Numbered from the stretch's first letter, positions 16,744 to 27,417 are shown. The stretch: DNA of 64,000 bases from Grimontia sedimenti (GCF_011045095.1 NZ_JAALDL010000009.1:124001-188000), one strand, 5' to 3'. Numbers and translations are program-made. The notes: generated from the sequence alone by a model not told the origin.

Positions 16744-17877
16744 ATGCGCAAAAGAATTCTTAAGCCTCTCGTCGCTTGTATCGCGCTGGCATCTGCCTCT
16801 GTTAACGCTGCGTGGTACGAAGTGACTGGGGTTAGCACAGTTTTGGAAAGCAAAGAGCAGGCAAGAGAAAGAGCCTTGGAAGATGCGATTTATCAGGCAT
16901 TAAAATTCTCCGGCGCAGATATTGCCGGGTTGACAAGCATCCGCCCTTACTTGAAAGAAGCGAAAAACGACTATCTGTTCAGTGGAGATGAAATCCGCCA
17001 CATTCAGGTACTGGAAACCAAGGAAAAAGGCGGCGTCATGAAATTGACAGCCCGCATCGATATCTACCCAACGGCAAATGCTTGCCACAAGCATCAATAC
17101 AAGAAAGGCCTAGTCATGGGTCGTTTCGATATTGTTTCCCCTCAACACGCGGCGTTGGGCGGCATTTTCCAGTTTGGCGATGACTTCACAGTCCTGCTTC
17201 AGCGCCAATTTGAAACCCAGGCCCAAAGTTTTGTTGTTCAGGGTATTACGCCTTATTCAATTTCTCCGACTCAGCCTGATGTTGCCACTATGGTGGCGGA
17301 AGATACTGGCGCACAGTATCTGTTAGTCGGCACGATTACTGATATGACGGCAACCATTGACCAAAAAGTGCTGAGGAAAGATCAGACAAACCGTCAACTG
17401 GCATTATCAATTGATGTCATTGATGGGAAATCCGGTGAGGTGATCTATCAAAATATCTACCGCGACATCGCTTCTTGGCCGTTTGAACGACATAGTAAAG
17501 TCGACACAAAAACAGCGCGTTTCTGGGCATCGCCCTATGGCGAAATGGCACAGCGAATGAGCCGCAATATTTTGTTGGATCTAGAAAGTAACCTTGCGTG
17601 CAGAGCGACAACCCCAGAGATCGTCTCGATCAACGGTCAAACAGGGCAAATCAATGCCGGTCGTATTCATGGCGTGAAACATGGAGACGAGCTGGCGCTG
17701 TGGCACAACGCCTCTTTCACTGACCAATATGGCATTCACCGTACCCAAATGAAGAAAAGTGCTATTGGTCTGTCAGTGACCCGTGTTTACGAGAGCTCGG
17801 CGGAAGTTGCGGTATCCCCTGTCGAACTGGGTTCAAGTATTCAGATCGGCGATTTGGTGACCAAATACACTCAGTAA
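16744..17877 (+). CDS. flgT: Flagellar H-ring/T-ring assembly protein FlgT
   Basis: FlgT forms the H ring around the LP ring in sheathed polar flagella and is needed to place MotX/MotY. I start at the ATG at 16744 (377 residues, the family's usual length) since the signal peptide 'MRKRILKPLVACIALASASV' begins there; the frame also has a TTG 15 bases upstream. The N-terminal domain shows 'EARERALEDAIYQALKF'-like sequence and the C-terminal part an SH3-like fold. Divergent from flgOP, monocistronic. Confidence 0.94.
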   Translation: MRKRILKPLVACIALASASVNAAWYEVTGVSTVLESKEQARERALEDAIYQALKFSGADIAGLTSIRPYLKEAKNDYLFSGDEIRHIQVLETKEKGGVMKLTARIDIYPTANACHKHQYKKGLVMGRFDIVSPQHAALGGIFQFGDDFTVLLQRQFETQAQSFVVQGITPYSISPTQPDVATMVAEDTGAQYLLVGTITDMTATIDQKVLRKDQTNRQLALSIDVIDGKSGEVIYQNIYRDIASWPFERHSKVDTKTARFWASPYGEMAQRMSRNILLDLESNLACRATTPEIVSINGQTGQINAGRIHGVKHGDELALWHNASFTDQYGIHRTQMKKSAIGLSVTRVYESSAEVAVSPVELGSSIQIGDLVTKYTQ

Positions 17878-17956
17878 CTTCTTTAAAGCCTTAACGTTAG
17901 GGCACAATTGGGTATACTAACCACCCGGCGTTGATATTCTCCACATCAGCGCCAAC

Positions 17957-18032
17957 GCTCCCATAGCTCAACAGGATAGAGCAGTCGCCTCCTAAGCGAT
18001 CGATCGGGGTTCGAGTCCCTGTGGGAGCGCCA
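17957..18032 (+). tRNA. tRNA-Arg (anticodon CCT)
   Basis: A full cloverleaf can be drawn: acceptor arm GCTCCCA (17957-17963) pairs with TGGGAGC (18022-18028), the anticodon stem is GTCGC/GCGAT with loop CTCCTAA, giving anticodon CCT (codon AGG), the T loop contains TTCGAGT, and CCA is encoded at 18030-18032. No copy of its 3' end was noticed elsewhere in the window, so there is no sign of an integrated element here. Confidence 0.96.
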
Positions 18033-18170
18033 TTTCATATCAACAGACATTTTTAACGACCCTCTCTAGATTAGACACCATTCAGGCCGCCAATTCACTT
18101 TTCTGTTGCTTCTCGCGGCATAAATTGATTCAAACCGAGCTCACATCAATTGAACGTCCTTACACGAAAA

Positions 18171-18193
18171 AGCCTCTGGTGTAACCAGAGGCT
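18171..18193 (-). terminator. Intrinsic terminator after the frameshifted DUF2057 gene
   Basis: AGCCTCTGG/CCAGAGGCT forms a 9-bp stem (18171-18179 with 18185-18193), followed on the minus strand by TTTTT. It lies about 80 bases downstream of the DUF2057 remnant and probably ends the first porin unit. Confidence 0.75.
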
Positions 18194-18273
18194 AATGACT
18201 CAACAACGAATGTTGCAGCGTTTGAGTTTTGATAGAGAGTTCGCCGTATCTCAGTTTTCAGCTCAACATTGAT

Positions 18274-18983
18274 TTACTGCATAATCGCCCATGATAGAAA
18301 CTCTTTTCTTTCTGTTGGAGTCAGGCTTTTAAACTGCCCTTTTAAGCTTTCCACTTTCACAGTCTCACGCAGAGAGATTTTGACCCCTTCAGGGTTTTGT
18401 TCGCTTTCTATCTTTGGAGCGACTTCTGTCGTTAGCTTGTTGTGGTTGGCTGCAACATCCAGAGTCCCATCAAGCACATCCTGTGTTTCTACACTTTGGC
18501 TGGCAAAAGAGAAGGTGTAGTCATTGCCAAGTTGTAGGCAGCAAGTTCTTCACCATAATCCCGCAATATACCCTTTCCACGCTGCAACACCCCAGTGTGA
18601 ACATCCAGGATCTGGCCATTATTATACGAAACCTTTAGCGTTGGCTTGGTTTTAAAGTCACCTACCTCCTGTGCAGAGTCGAACTTCTTCCCAGGCTCAA
18701 CAAGCACGTCGGTATTTGACACATCAAAAGTCACTACAACTGGCTCTGATTTGAACTTGGTGAAAACACCATTTTCCCTGATGAGTTTTGATACCCTAAC
18801 AACTAATTGATTAGGGCCATCAGGTAGCTCTACTTTCGTCATCTGCGAAAGAAGTGAACTGACTTCTTCTCCATTCACCAACATTGGCTCAATAGACACA
18901 TCGAACTCAACATTGACTGCGGCCAAAGAACTAAATGATGCCATTATAGCTGCTGTTGCAATTGTTCTTTTTAATAATCCCAC
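18274..18983 (-). pseudogene. DUF2057 (YccT-like) exported protein, frameshifted copy
   Basis: Two frames together match the intact 235-residue paralogue at 23073-23780. The 5' part (18489-18983) matches from the signal peptide to 'DYGEELAAYNLA' and then runs into an unrelated tail; the 3' part (18274-18477 and just upstream) continues in another frame through 'GVKISLRETVKVESLKGQFK' to 'FLSWAIMQ'. The shift is at about 18524: the minus strand has GCAATGAC where the paralogue has GCAAATGA, so one A is missing. The start codon is GTG where the paralogue has ATG. Either a young pseudogene or a sequencing error. The family is periplasmic; Salmonella YccT is reported to inhibit curli assembly. It follows a porin gene. 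Confidence 0.85.
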
Positions 18984-19000
18984 TATTTAGTCCTCTTTAA

Positions 19001-19030
19001 GAAAAATGCGAGCACCGGAAGGCACTCGCA
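19001..19030 (-). terminator. Terminator-like hairpin between porin 1 and its DUF2057 gene
   Basis: TGCGAGCACC (19007-19016) pairs with GGCACTCGCA (19021-19030) around a 4-base loop, and five T follow on the minus strand, directly before the DUF2057 ribosome site. The second module has the same element, so it probably limits read-through from the strongly expressed porin. Confidence 0.65.
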
Positions 19031-19066
19031 CAAAAAGCTCCACGTTATTAAAATTTATAACGGGGC

Positions 19067-20068
19067 TTAGAAGTAGTATTCTGCACCAATCAGAAGACGA
19101 GTAGTGTCTGCTGATTCGTCACTTTCATTGAAGTCATAGTTACGCACATCCATGTACAGGTAAGTACTTGGCAGCAGGTAACCTAAACGCGCAGTGATTG
19201 CTTGGTCGGCAGTATCGGTAGTACCGTCAGCGTCGTCTGTTGATGCATAGCCAAGTTTCGCCAGGAACTTGTCAGTAAACATGTACTGAGCAGTTGCAGA
19301 AATTGCATTCTGATTGTCGCCATCAGCTTCCATCATCTTGTATGCAGCAGACAGAGTCAGTTTGTCCAGGTACAGGTTACCGCCTACGATTGCGTAAGAG
19401 TGATCAACGAAAGATTTATCTTCTGCTTCGCCACGGTTGTAGTAACCTGCGTGCAGGCCATACATGTCTTGAGTGAAGTAAACTGCCGCTGACATAATGA
19501 TGTCAGAAGTTGATTTTTCCATGCCAGAAGCAGTGACATTAAACTTCACTGGGCCCATTGCAGCAGATTCAAAACGGATCATGTTGTCCGCGCGATCTTG
19601 GAAAGACACGCCCAGATCATTGTTCCAATCGAACACGTTACCCAGACCAGGGTTAGAGTGTGGCCAGTCAACGATGTCGTAAGCTGCATGAGTCATACGA
19701 CCAATTTTCAGGTTACCGAAATCAAAGCCCAAACCAACGAATGTGTCACGGCCACCTAGGATACCGCGGTCTGATGCCCATGCTGAGTCAGCGTGAGAAG
19801 CCCAGCCAGACTCGATTTGCCACAGAAAATCTGCACCAAAATCTTCGTATACGTGCTTACCTTTGAAGCCGATTTTAGATTCAATACCAACAGTGTTGTT
19901 AGAATCTTTGCCGCTTGCTGCTGGGGAGTCGAACATGTTGTACGCTGCTGCGGTACCGTAGATTTCGAAGTTTTCACCAGCCAGTTGAACTGCTGCGTTT
20001 GCTGAACCTGCAGCTGCCATAGTAGCGATCGCTGCACCGATTAGAGTGCGTTTAAACATTTTATCCAT
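19067..20068 (-). CDS. General porin-like outer-membrane protein, copy 1
   Basis: The 333-residue precursor has a Sec signal peptide ending 'AAAGSANA' (about residue 26), a mature start 'AVQLAGENFEIYGTAAAYNM', alternating beta-barrel strands, and the C-terminal 'LLIGAEYYF', whose final Phe is the usual outer-membrane assembly signal. It belongs to the Gram-negative porin family (about 16 strands expected) and probably passes small sugars or ions. It is very similar throughout to the porin at 23864-24865. A ribosome site AAGGAGTTAT precedes the start. Substrate cannot be read from sequence. Confidence 0.92.
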   Translation of the reverse strand: MDKMFKRTLIGAAIATMAAAGSANAAVQLAGENFEIYGTAAAYNMFDSPAASGKDSNNTVGIESKIGFKGKHVYEDFGADFLWQIESGWASHADSAWASDRGILGGRDTFVGLGFDFGNLKIGRMTHAAYDIVDWPHSNPGLGNVFDWNNDLGVSFQDRADNMIRFESAAMGPVKFNVTASGMEKSTSDIIMSAAVYFTQDMYGLHAGYYNRGEAEDKSFVDHSYAIVGGNLYLDKLTLSAAYKMMEADGDNQNAISATAQYMFTDKFLAKLGYASTDDADGTTDTADQAITARLGYLLPSTYLYMDVRNYDFNESDESADTTRLLIGAEYYF

Positions 20069-20108
20069 GGATAACTCCTTAAATAAGTTTTTTACCGGTA
20101 GAGAGTTA

Positions 20109-20141
20109 CGCTTGCTTCTAGTTGGCCGCCGAAAGCAAACG
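20109..20141 (-). promoter_or_regulatory. Leader hairpin of porin 1 mRNA
   Basis: In the 5' leader, 41-73 bases upstream of the start, CGTTTGC pairs with GCAAGCG (minus strand) around a loop containing TTCGGCGGCCAAC. The same loop word, in a hairpin with a different stem, occurs in the leader of porin 2. Possible target for a regulatory RNA or protein; function is inferred. Confidence 0.5.
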
Positions 20142-20460
20142 GCACCGGGTTTGTTTATTGATGTAATTTATCAACGTGGAGAAGCTTAATTCGGAACGAT
20201 AAAAAAAAAATCCGTATCTGAATGAAGTTTGAATTGGTTCAAAATTAAAAGATAAAACGATCAAAACACTTTAAAAACAAAAGGATGAAGGGGGCATAAA
20301 AATATAAAAGAAAGTAATTTTTAGCTGGAGGGTTATTGGCATGACACAGATCTCATCATTTCCCAGAAAAGAAAAACAGAGAACTCAATCTTCATTTTCC
20401 TCAAGGACAATTAGTCGATCTGTTTCGCATTCATTTCTGGGTTGGCACAGACCAAGAGGC
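20142..20460. other. AT-rich upstream region of porin 1, no gene
   Basis: This stretch between the porin 1 leader and the gltX terminator is AT-rich, with no open frame of note. It must hold the porin 1 promoter. A short palindrome TTGAT-N7-ATCAA lies at 20158-20174. I see no clear -35/-10 pair that I would defend. Confidence 0.4.
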
Positions 20461-20493
20461 AAAAAAAAAGCCCCATCACCAATGACGGGGCTT
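20461..20493 (-). terminator. Intrinsic terminator after gltX
   Basis: A stem built on GCCCC/GGGGC (20470-20474 with 20487-20491), with TCA/TGA inside, is followed on the minus strand by nine T. It lies 22 bases after the gltX stop. Confidence 0.85.
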
Positions 20494-20514
20494 CACTGAT
20501 TTGTTTAAAAGTGC

Positions 20515-21939
20515 TTACTGTTGAGCTTCACGCGCAGCGATGAACTCAATAGCCTGTTTGATTCGGGACAAGACACGCTCTTTACCAATCAAGCTCATCA
20601 CAGCATCAACGGATGGTGATTGACCTTGACCAGTCACAGCAACACGAAGTGGCATACCCACTTTACCCATCCCTAACTCGAGCTCATTGCAAACGTCAGC
20701 GATAAGTTGGTGGAGGTTTTCAGTGTTCCACTCTTCAATAGACTCAGCTTTACTTAGTGCCAACTCTAAAGCTTCTTTTGCGACTGGGCGAAGGTGCTTT
20801 TTCGCCGCACCCGCTTCAAATTCTTCAAAGTCTTGGTAGAAGTAACGGCATTGGTCGGCGAGTTCAATCAAGGTATTGCAGCGCTCTCCAACAAGCTTGA
20901 TCACATCAGTGATAGCCGGGCCGTTGCTAACATCAATTTCTTTCGCATCAAGATGCCACTGTAGGTATTTCGCTACATACTCTGGCTCAGACGTCTTGAT
21001 GTAGTGGTTGTTCAACCAAAGCAGTTTATCCGTGTTGAATGCAGAAGCCGACTTACTAACCGACTCAAGATTGAACAACTGAATCATTTCATCTAGAGAG
21101 AAGATTTCCTGATCGCCGTGAGACCATCCCAAGCGAACAAGGTAATTCAGCAGTGCCTGTGGGAGGTAACCTTCATCTCGGTACTGCATCACACTCACTG
21201 CGCCATGGCGTTTTGAGAGCTTTGCGCCATCATCACCCAGGATCATTGAGCAATGTGCGAATTCTGGTACTGCCGCACCAATAGCTTTGTAAATGTTGAT
21301 TTGGCGAGGAGTATTGTTGATGTGATCTTCACCACGAACAACCTGAGTAATCCCCATATCCCAGTCATCAATGACCACACAGAAATTGTATGTCGGGCTG
21401 CCATCAGTTCGGCGGATAATTAGATCATCTAACTCACTGTTTGCGATTTCGATGCGACCACGGATTTTGTCATCAAAAACCACGGAGCCTTCTTTCGGAT
21501 TACGGAAACGAATACAAAATGGTGAGTCTTCTGTCGCCGCTTCATTCGCTGCAACCACTTTAGGATGGCCTGCATCATAACGCGGCTTTACACCGGCAGC
21601 CATTTGCTCTTCGCGGATTTCATCCAGCAGCTCTTTTGGCGCATAACATTTGTATGCTTTATCTTCTGCAAGTAACTGTTCAACAACTTCGTTGTAGCGA
21701 TCGAAGCGTTTAGTTTGATAGTAAGGTCCTTCGTCCCAATCAAGCCCTAGCCACTCCATGCCTTCAATGATTGCATCGATAGCTTCTTGGGTTGAGCGTT
21801 CCAGGTCGGTATCTTCGATTCGAAGGACAAACTCACCACCAGCGTGTTTGGCACAAAGCCAAGAATACAGTGCAGTACGCGCACCACCTACATGCAAGAA
21901 GCCTGTTGGGCTTGGAGCAAAACGAGTTTTAACAGTCAT
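20515..21939 (-). CDS. gltX: Glutamyl-tRNA synthetase GltX
   Basis: GltX charges tRNA-Glu. I start at the ATG at 21939 (474 residues), where the conserved '[20 protein letters not shown]' begins; the frame continues 30 codons upstream without support. The class I signature 'PTGFLHVGG' (HIGH motif) and '[10 protein letters not shown]' (KMSKS motif) are present, as is the C-terminal anticodon-binding domain ending '[16 protein letters not shown]'. It is a single gene lying between the two porin modules. Confidence 0.97.
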   Translation of the reverse strand: MTVKTRFAPSPTGFLHVGGARTALYSWLCAKHAGGEFVLRIEDTDLERSTQEAIDAIIEGMEWLGLDWDEGPYYQTKRFDRYNEVVEQLLAEDKAYKCYAPKELLDEIREEQMAAGVKPRYDAGHPKVVAANEAATEDSPFCIRFRNPKEGSVVFDDKIRGRIEIANSELDDLIIRRTDGSPTYNFCVVIDDWDMGITQVVRGEDHINNTPRQINIYKAIGAAVPEFAHCSMILGDDGAKLSKRHGAVSVMQYRDEGYLPQALLNYLVRLGWSHGDQEIFSLDEMIQLFNLESVSKSASAFNTDKLLWLNNHYIKTSEPEYVAKYLQWHLDAKEIDVSNGPAITDVIKLVGERCNTLIELADQCRYFYQDFEEFEAGAAKKHLRPVAKEALELALSKAESIEEWNTENLHQLIADVCNELELGMGKVGMPLRVAVTGQGQSPSVDAVMSLIGKERVLSRIKQAIEFIAAREAQQ

Positions 21940-22029
21940 GTTAATCCTATAACGTTCGGCGTTGTTGAATTGAGCGGATGTTTCCGATAGGGCGCTATTG
22001 TAAGCGCACAAGCGCTTGGGGACAATCAT

Positions 22030-22814
22030 TGCCTCGATACTGCCCCAAGTTGATTCCGCACCCTATTCATCTACAAAATGCTGACTAAACGAAAGTCATT
22101 GATTAAGGAGCTATTAAATCTATTTTGCAACTGACCACCTTATCTATTAGCCGACCACTGATCGCATTAACAGATATATACAGTAGCGTAACCAAACTCG
22201 AGTTAAGTTTGCCTTTAAAATATCTTTCATTCATTCTTTCACGAGAGCAAAAAAGTCATTAAAGTAATGAAGCCTATTTTCTTTTTAAAACAATACAGAT
22301 AAAGATTATGCAAAAAGTGTAATTTTTATATAAAGTCCAGCTTACCCTACAGACAGTCTTAAATTTTATCGGCATATCATTCGGCATTGTGCCGTCTGTT
22401 TCATCTTCAATCACACTACAATGGCTTTGTATATGGCGCTCCCGGCAACCAGTTACTCTGACGGCATGGTGACTGAAAGAGTTGGCGGAACTATCATTGA
22501 GACCTCAAATGCCAACTATAAAAAAACAAAAGAATATTTTAAATTTATTCATTACCTTGAAATATTTCTCATCAAAAAAATGGTAGTTTCATGCACTCGA
22601 AAAACCTCATCAACCAATAAATAGTAAGCAATAAAAACGATGAGACACATTTATACCAATGGTTATTTAATATTTTTTACTTGGAAAATTTACTAAGAAA
22701 ATTAAATAGAAACAGAATTTAATTTTTGATCTTTCTTTATCTCTCTACATACTTTAGTTGTGAGCATCGCTACTAAATGCTTATATCCTAAAAATAAAAC
22801 TTGGAGAAACTTCA
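22030..22814. other. AT-rich intergenic region, no supported gene
   Basis: Between the gltX promoter region and the small peptide gene there are almost 800 bases with strong A+T bias, especially beyond 22500. The only open frame is 22421-22624 (67 codons), starting just after a short GC-richer patch; it shows no domain, signal peptide or convincing ribosome site and I do not call it a gene. The region could hold an RNA gene or the remains of a lost gene. Confidence 0.5.
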
Positions 22815-22988
22815 ATGAAGATTATCTTTTTTGCAGTCGTAAGTGCTTTGCTGGCGTTCAATGCTTCGGCCCAGTCGGGCGAATCGCAAGGAGCAGGCCT
22901 CGGCAAAAATGTAGAGTGTGTTTATTCTGGCGGAATGACAAACTACGTCCCCATTGGTTACTGCAAAGTAACTGGTGGAAAACACTGA
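22815..22988 (+). CDS. Small exported two-cysteine peptide, unknown function
   Basis: A 57-codon gene with a good ribosome site (GGAG, 8 bases before the ATG). The product starts with a clear Sec signal peptide 'MKIIFFAVVSALLAFNASAQ', predicted to be cut after residue 19, leaving about 38 residues with two cysteines (Cys35 and Cys50) that could form a disulfide. A terminator follows. I do not recognise the family. The alternative frame over the same bases (22760-23035) lacks a signal and is probably spurious. Confidence 0.7.
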   Translation: MKIIFFAVVSALLAFNASAQSGESQGAGLGKNVECVYSGGMTNYVPIGYCKVTGGKH

Positions 22989-23033
22989 GCAACGTAGCAA
23001 GCCATGTTCTGGCCCAAGGAAAGGCTCAGAAGT

Positions 23034-23064
23034 AAAAAACCAGTGTAAACACACTGGTTTTTTC
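23034..23064. terminator. Bidirectional terminator between the small peptide gene and DUF2057
   Basis: AAACCAGTGT/ACACTGGTTT pair (about 23037-23046 with 23051-23060) with an A-run before and a T-run after, so it can end both the plus-strand peptide gene and the minus-strand porin 2 unit. Confidence 0.85.
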
Positions 23065-23072
23065 GTTTAACG

Positions 23073-23780
23073 TTATTGCATAATCGCCCAAGATAAGAAC
23101 TCTTTTTTCTCAGTCGGCGTTAAGCTTTTAAACTGCCCTTTTAAACTCTCGACCTTTACCGTTTCTCGCAATGAGATTTTCACGCCTTCTTGGCTTTCCT
23201 TGGTCTTCTTAACGAGAGCTGCATCTGCAGCCACTTCACTCTGGGTGACAGCAATCAGTGTTTCCTCAAGAGCTGCCGCTGTCTCTGTAGTCTTGCGAGC
23301 AAAAGAAAAGGTGTAATCATTTGCCATGTTGTAAGCAGCAAGCTCATCACCGTAATCACGTAAAATCCCTTTACCTCGTGTCAGTACTCCAGTATGGGCA
23401 TTCAACGACTCACCATTCTTATATGAAAGCTTCAGTGTAGGTTTGGTTTCAAAATCACCCACTTCCTGTACAGAAGTAAACTTCTTACCAGGCTCAACCA
23501 TGATATCGGCGTTTGACACATCAAAAGTCATCACAACTGGCTCGGACTTAAACTTAGTGAAAACACCGTTCTCTCTGATGAGTTTTGAAACTCTCACCAC
23601 TAACTGGTTTGGGCCGTCAGGTAATTCCACCTTGGTCATTTGTGTAAGCAGGGAGCTAACCTCCTCCCCATTAACTAGCATTGGTTCAATAGCTACATCG
23701 AACTCAACATTAACTGCAGCAAAAGAACTAAATGATGCCATTATAGCCGTTGTTGCAATTGTTTTTCTCAATAATCCCAT
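23073..23780 (-). CDS. DUF2057 (YccT-like) exported protein, intact copy
   Basis: The 235-residue precursor has a signal peptide (about residues 1-21, ending 'FSSFAA') and a DUF2057-type body beginning 'VNVEFDVAIEPMLVNGEEVS' with 'VELPDGPNQLVVRVSKLIRE', and a conserved end 'SLTPTEKKEFLSWAIMQ'. The family is periplasmic and of unclear function; Salmonella YccT (CsgI) is reported to hold back curli subunit polymerisation. It follows porin 2 with an 83-base gap that contains a terminator-like hairpin. The start is ATG with an AGAGGAC ribosome site. Confidence 0.85.
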   Translation of the reverse strand: MGLLRKTIATTAIMASFSSFAAVNVEFDVAIEPMLVNGEEVSSLLTQMTKVELPDGPNQLVVRVSKLIRENGVFTKFKSEPVVMTFDVSNADIMVEPGKKFTSVQEVGDFETKPTLKLSYKNGESLNAHTGVLTRGKGILRDYGDELAAYNMANDYTFSFARKTTETAAALEETLIAVTQSEVAADAALVKKTKESQEGVKISLRETVKVESLKGQFKSLTPTEKKEFLSWAIMQ

Positions 23781-23797
23781 TATTTAGTCCTCTCTAA

Positions 23798-23828
23798 GAA
23801 AAATGCGAGCACCATAGGGCGCCCGCAC
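23798..23828 (-). terminator. Terminator-like hairpin between porin 2 and its DUF2057 gene
   Basis: TGCGAGCACC (23804-23813) pairs with GGCGCCCGCA (23818-23827) around a 4-base loop, with a short T-run next on the minus strand. The right arm differs from the copy at 19001-19030 by changes that keep pairing with G-U allowed. Confidence 0.6.
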
Positions 23829-23863
23829 AAAAAGCTTATGTTATTAACAACTTATAACTGAGC

Positions 23864-24865
23864 TTAGAAGTAGTATTCTGCACCAATCAGAAGACGAGTA
23901 GTGTCTGCTGATTCATCGCTGTCATTCATGTCGTAGTTACGAACATCCATGTACAGGTAAGTGCTTGGCAGCAGGTAACCCAGACGTGCAGTGATTGCTT
24001 GGTCTGAAGTGCCAGTAGTACCTTCAGCGTCGTCAGTCGATGCATAGCCTACTTTCGCCAGCAACTTGTCAGTAAACAAGTATTGTGCAGTTGCAGAGAT
24101 AGCGCTTTGATCGTTATCACCGTATTCCATCAGCTTGTATGCAGCAGACAGAGTCAGTTTATCCAGGTAAACGTTACCACCTACGATTGCGTAAGAATGC
24201 TCTTCGAATGAGTTATCTTCCGCTTCACCACGGCTGTAGATACCAGCGTGCAGACCAAACTTATCTTGAGTGAAGTATACAGCCGCAGAAGTGATGATAT
24301 CAGAAGTAGAGCTTTCCATGCCTGAAGCGGTCACGTTGAACTTGACTGGGCCCATTGCTGCAGATTCAAAACGGATCATGTTATCTGCACGGTCTTGGAA
24401 GCCAGCGCCAAGGTCGTTGTTCCAGTCAAACACATTACCCAGACCTGGGTTAGAGTGTGGCCAGTCAACGATGTCGTAAGAAGCGTGGGTCATACGACCG
24501 ATTTTCAGGTTACCGAAATCAAAGCCCAGACCGATGAACGTATCACGACCACCTAGCAGACCACGATCAGATGCCCAAGATGAATCTGCGTGAGATGCCC
24601 AACCAGACTCGATTTGCCACAGGAAGTCAGGGCCGAAGTCTTCGTAAACGTGCTTGCCTTTGAAGCCGATTTTAGATTCGATACCAACAGTGTTAGTTGA
24701 ATCAGAGCCGCTTGCTTTTGGTGAATCGAACATGTTGTACGCTGCTGCAGTACCGTAAATTTCGAAGTTTTCACCAGCCAGTTGAACTGCTGCGTTTGCA
24801 GAGCCAGCTGCAGCTACTGCAGCGATCGCTGTACCAAGTAGAGCGCGTTTGAACATTTTTTCCAT
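23864..24865 (-). CDS. General porin-like outer-membrane protein, copy 2
   Basis: This 333-residue porin precursor has the same length and nearly the same sequence as the copy at 19067-20068, with a signal peptide ending 'AAAGSANA', mature start 'AVQLAGENFEIYGTAAAYNM' and C-terminal 'LLIGAEYYF'. Differences cluster in presumed loops, for example around 'SPKASGSDSTNTVG'. It is next to ligA; in Vibrio cholerae a porin gene (VC0972, described as a chitoporin) also lies beside ligA, so this may be the ancestral copy. Whether it carries chitin oligosaccharides cannot be read here. Confidence 0.92.
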   Translation of the reverse strand: MEKMFKRALLGTAIAAVAAAGSANAAVQLAGENFEIYGTAAAYNMFDSPKASGSDSTNTVGIESKIGFKGKHVYEDFGPDFLWQIESGWASHADSSWASDRGLLGGRDTFIGLGFDFGNLKIGRMTHASYDIVDWPHSNPGLGNVFDWNNDLGAGFQDRADNMIRFESAAMGPVKFNVTASGMESSTSDIITSAAVYFTQDKFGLHAGIYSRGEAEDNSFEEHSYAIVGGNVYLDKLTLSAAYKLMEYGDNDQSAISATAQYLFTDKLLAKVGYASTDDAEGTTGTSDQAITARLGYLLPSTYLYMDVRNYDMNDSDESADTTRLLIGAEYYF

Positions 24866-24901
24866 GGAAAATAACTCCTAAAGGGATTTTTCAGAATTCC
24901 A

Positions 24902-24939
24902 AGTCATCGCCGTTATGGTTGGCCGCCGAAGCAATGACT
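24902..24939 (-). promoter_or_regulatory. Leader hairpin of porin 2 mRNA
   Basis: On the minus strand AGTCATTGC pairs with GCGATGACT (9 bp, one G-U) around a loop containing TTCGGCGGCCAAC, 37-74 bases upstream of the porin start. The stem differs from that of porin 1 but the loop word is the same. Confidence 0.5.
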
Positions 24940-25342
24940 CGTTTATTCGATTTTCTAAAACGACTCAAATTCATCGTTTTAGATTTGTTGTCACCGATTG
25001 AACTCTCCCTCAACCGATGAGTCTCAGACTACTTTCACCTGAAAAAACATCAACGAGAACTTTATTTGTTATTAAAAAAATATGACTCGGTGCAAAGTTC
25101 CATCCATGTTCGTGATCGAGATCCCTTATTTAGATAAACACATAAAAACAAAAACATAAAACCTTTAAATTCAATTGTTTACTGCCATAGCGCTAGCGAT
25201 AAAAATACCAAAAAGACTGTATTGAGATCGTTATCACATATTCATTTTCGAGACAAAGAAATGAATTTCCAGTCGTTTTAACGGCCAAATTTCATCTCGT
25301 GAAATATCTGAAATGGATCGCAAAAGCGCTTAGGGCGGGGCA
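24940..25342. other. Upstream region of porin 2, no gene
   Basis: No gene is seen between the porin 2 leader and the ligA terminator. A perfect 9-bp inverted repeat, CTAAAACGA/TCGTTTTAG, lies at 24955-24982 with a 10-base spacer and could be an operator or a start-region hairpin. The remainder is AT-rich and must contain the porin promoter. Confidence 0.4.
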
Positions 25343-25371
25343 TAAAAAACGCCAGCATGATGCTGGCGTTT
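25343..25371 (-). terminator. Intrinsic terminator after ligA
   Basis: The stem AACGCCAGCAT/ATGCTGGCGTT (11 bp, 25348-25370) is followed by six T on the minus strand, 25 bases after the ligA stop. Confidence 0.88.
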
Positions 25372-25395
25372 GTGGCGGGTTTGTATTTGATGGAA

Positions 25396-27417
<2,022 letters not shown>

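Noticed and set aside
17957-18300. tRNA-Arg as integration site of a mobile element
   Set aside because: No integrase gene and no repeat of the tRNA 3' end was found downstream.
22421-22624. Open frame of 67 codons in the AT-rich gap
   Set aside because: No ribosome site of note, no domain or signal peptide, and the second half is AT-driven sequence.
22760-23035. 91-codon frame overlapping the small peptide gene
   Set aside because: The frame with a signal peptide and a good ribosome site (22815-22988) explains the region better.
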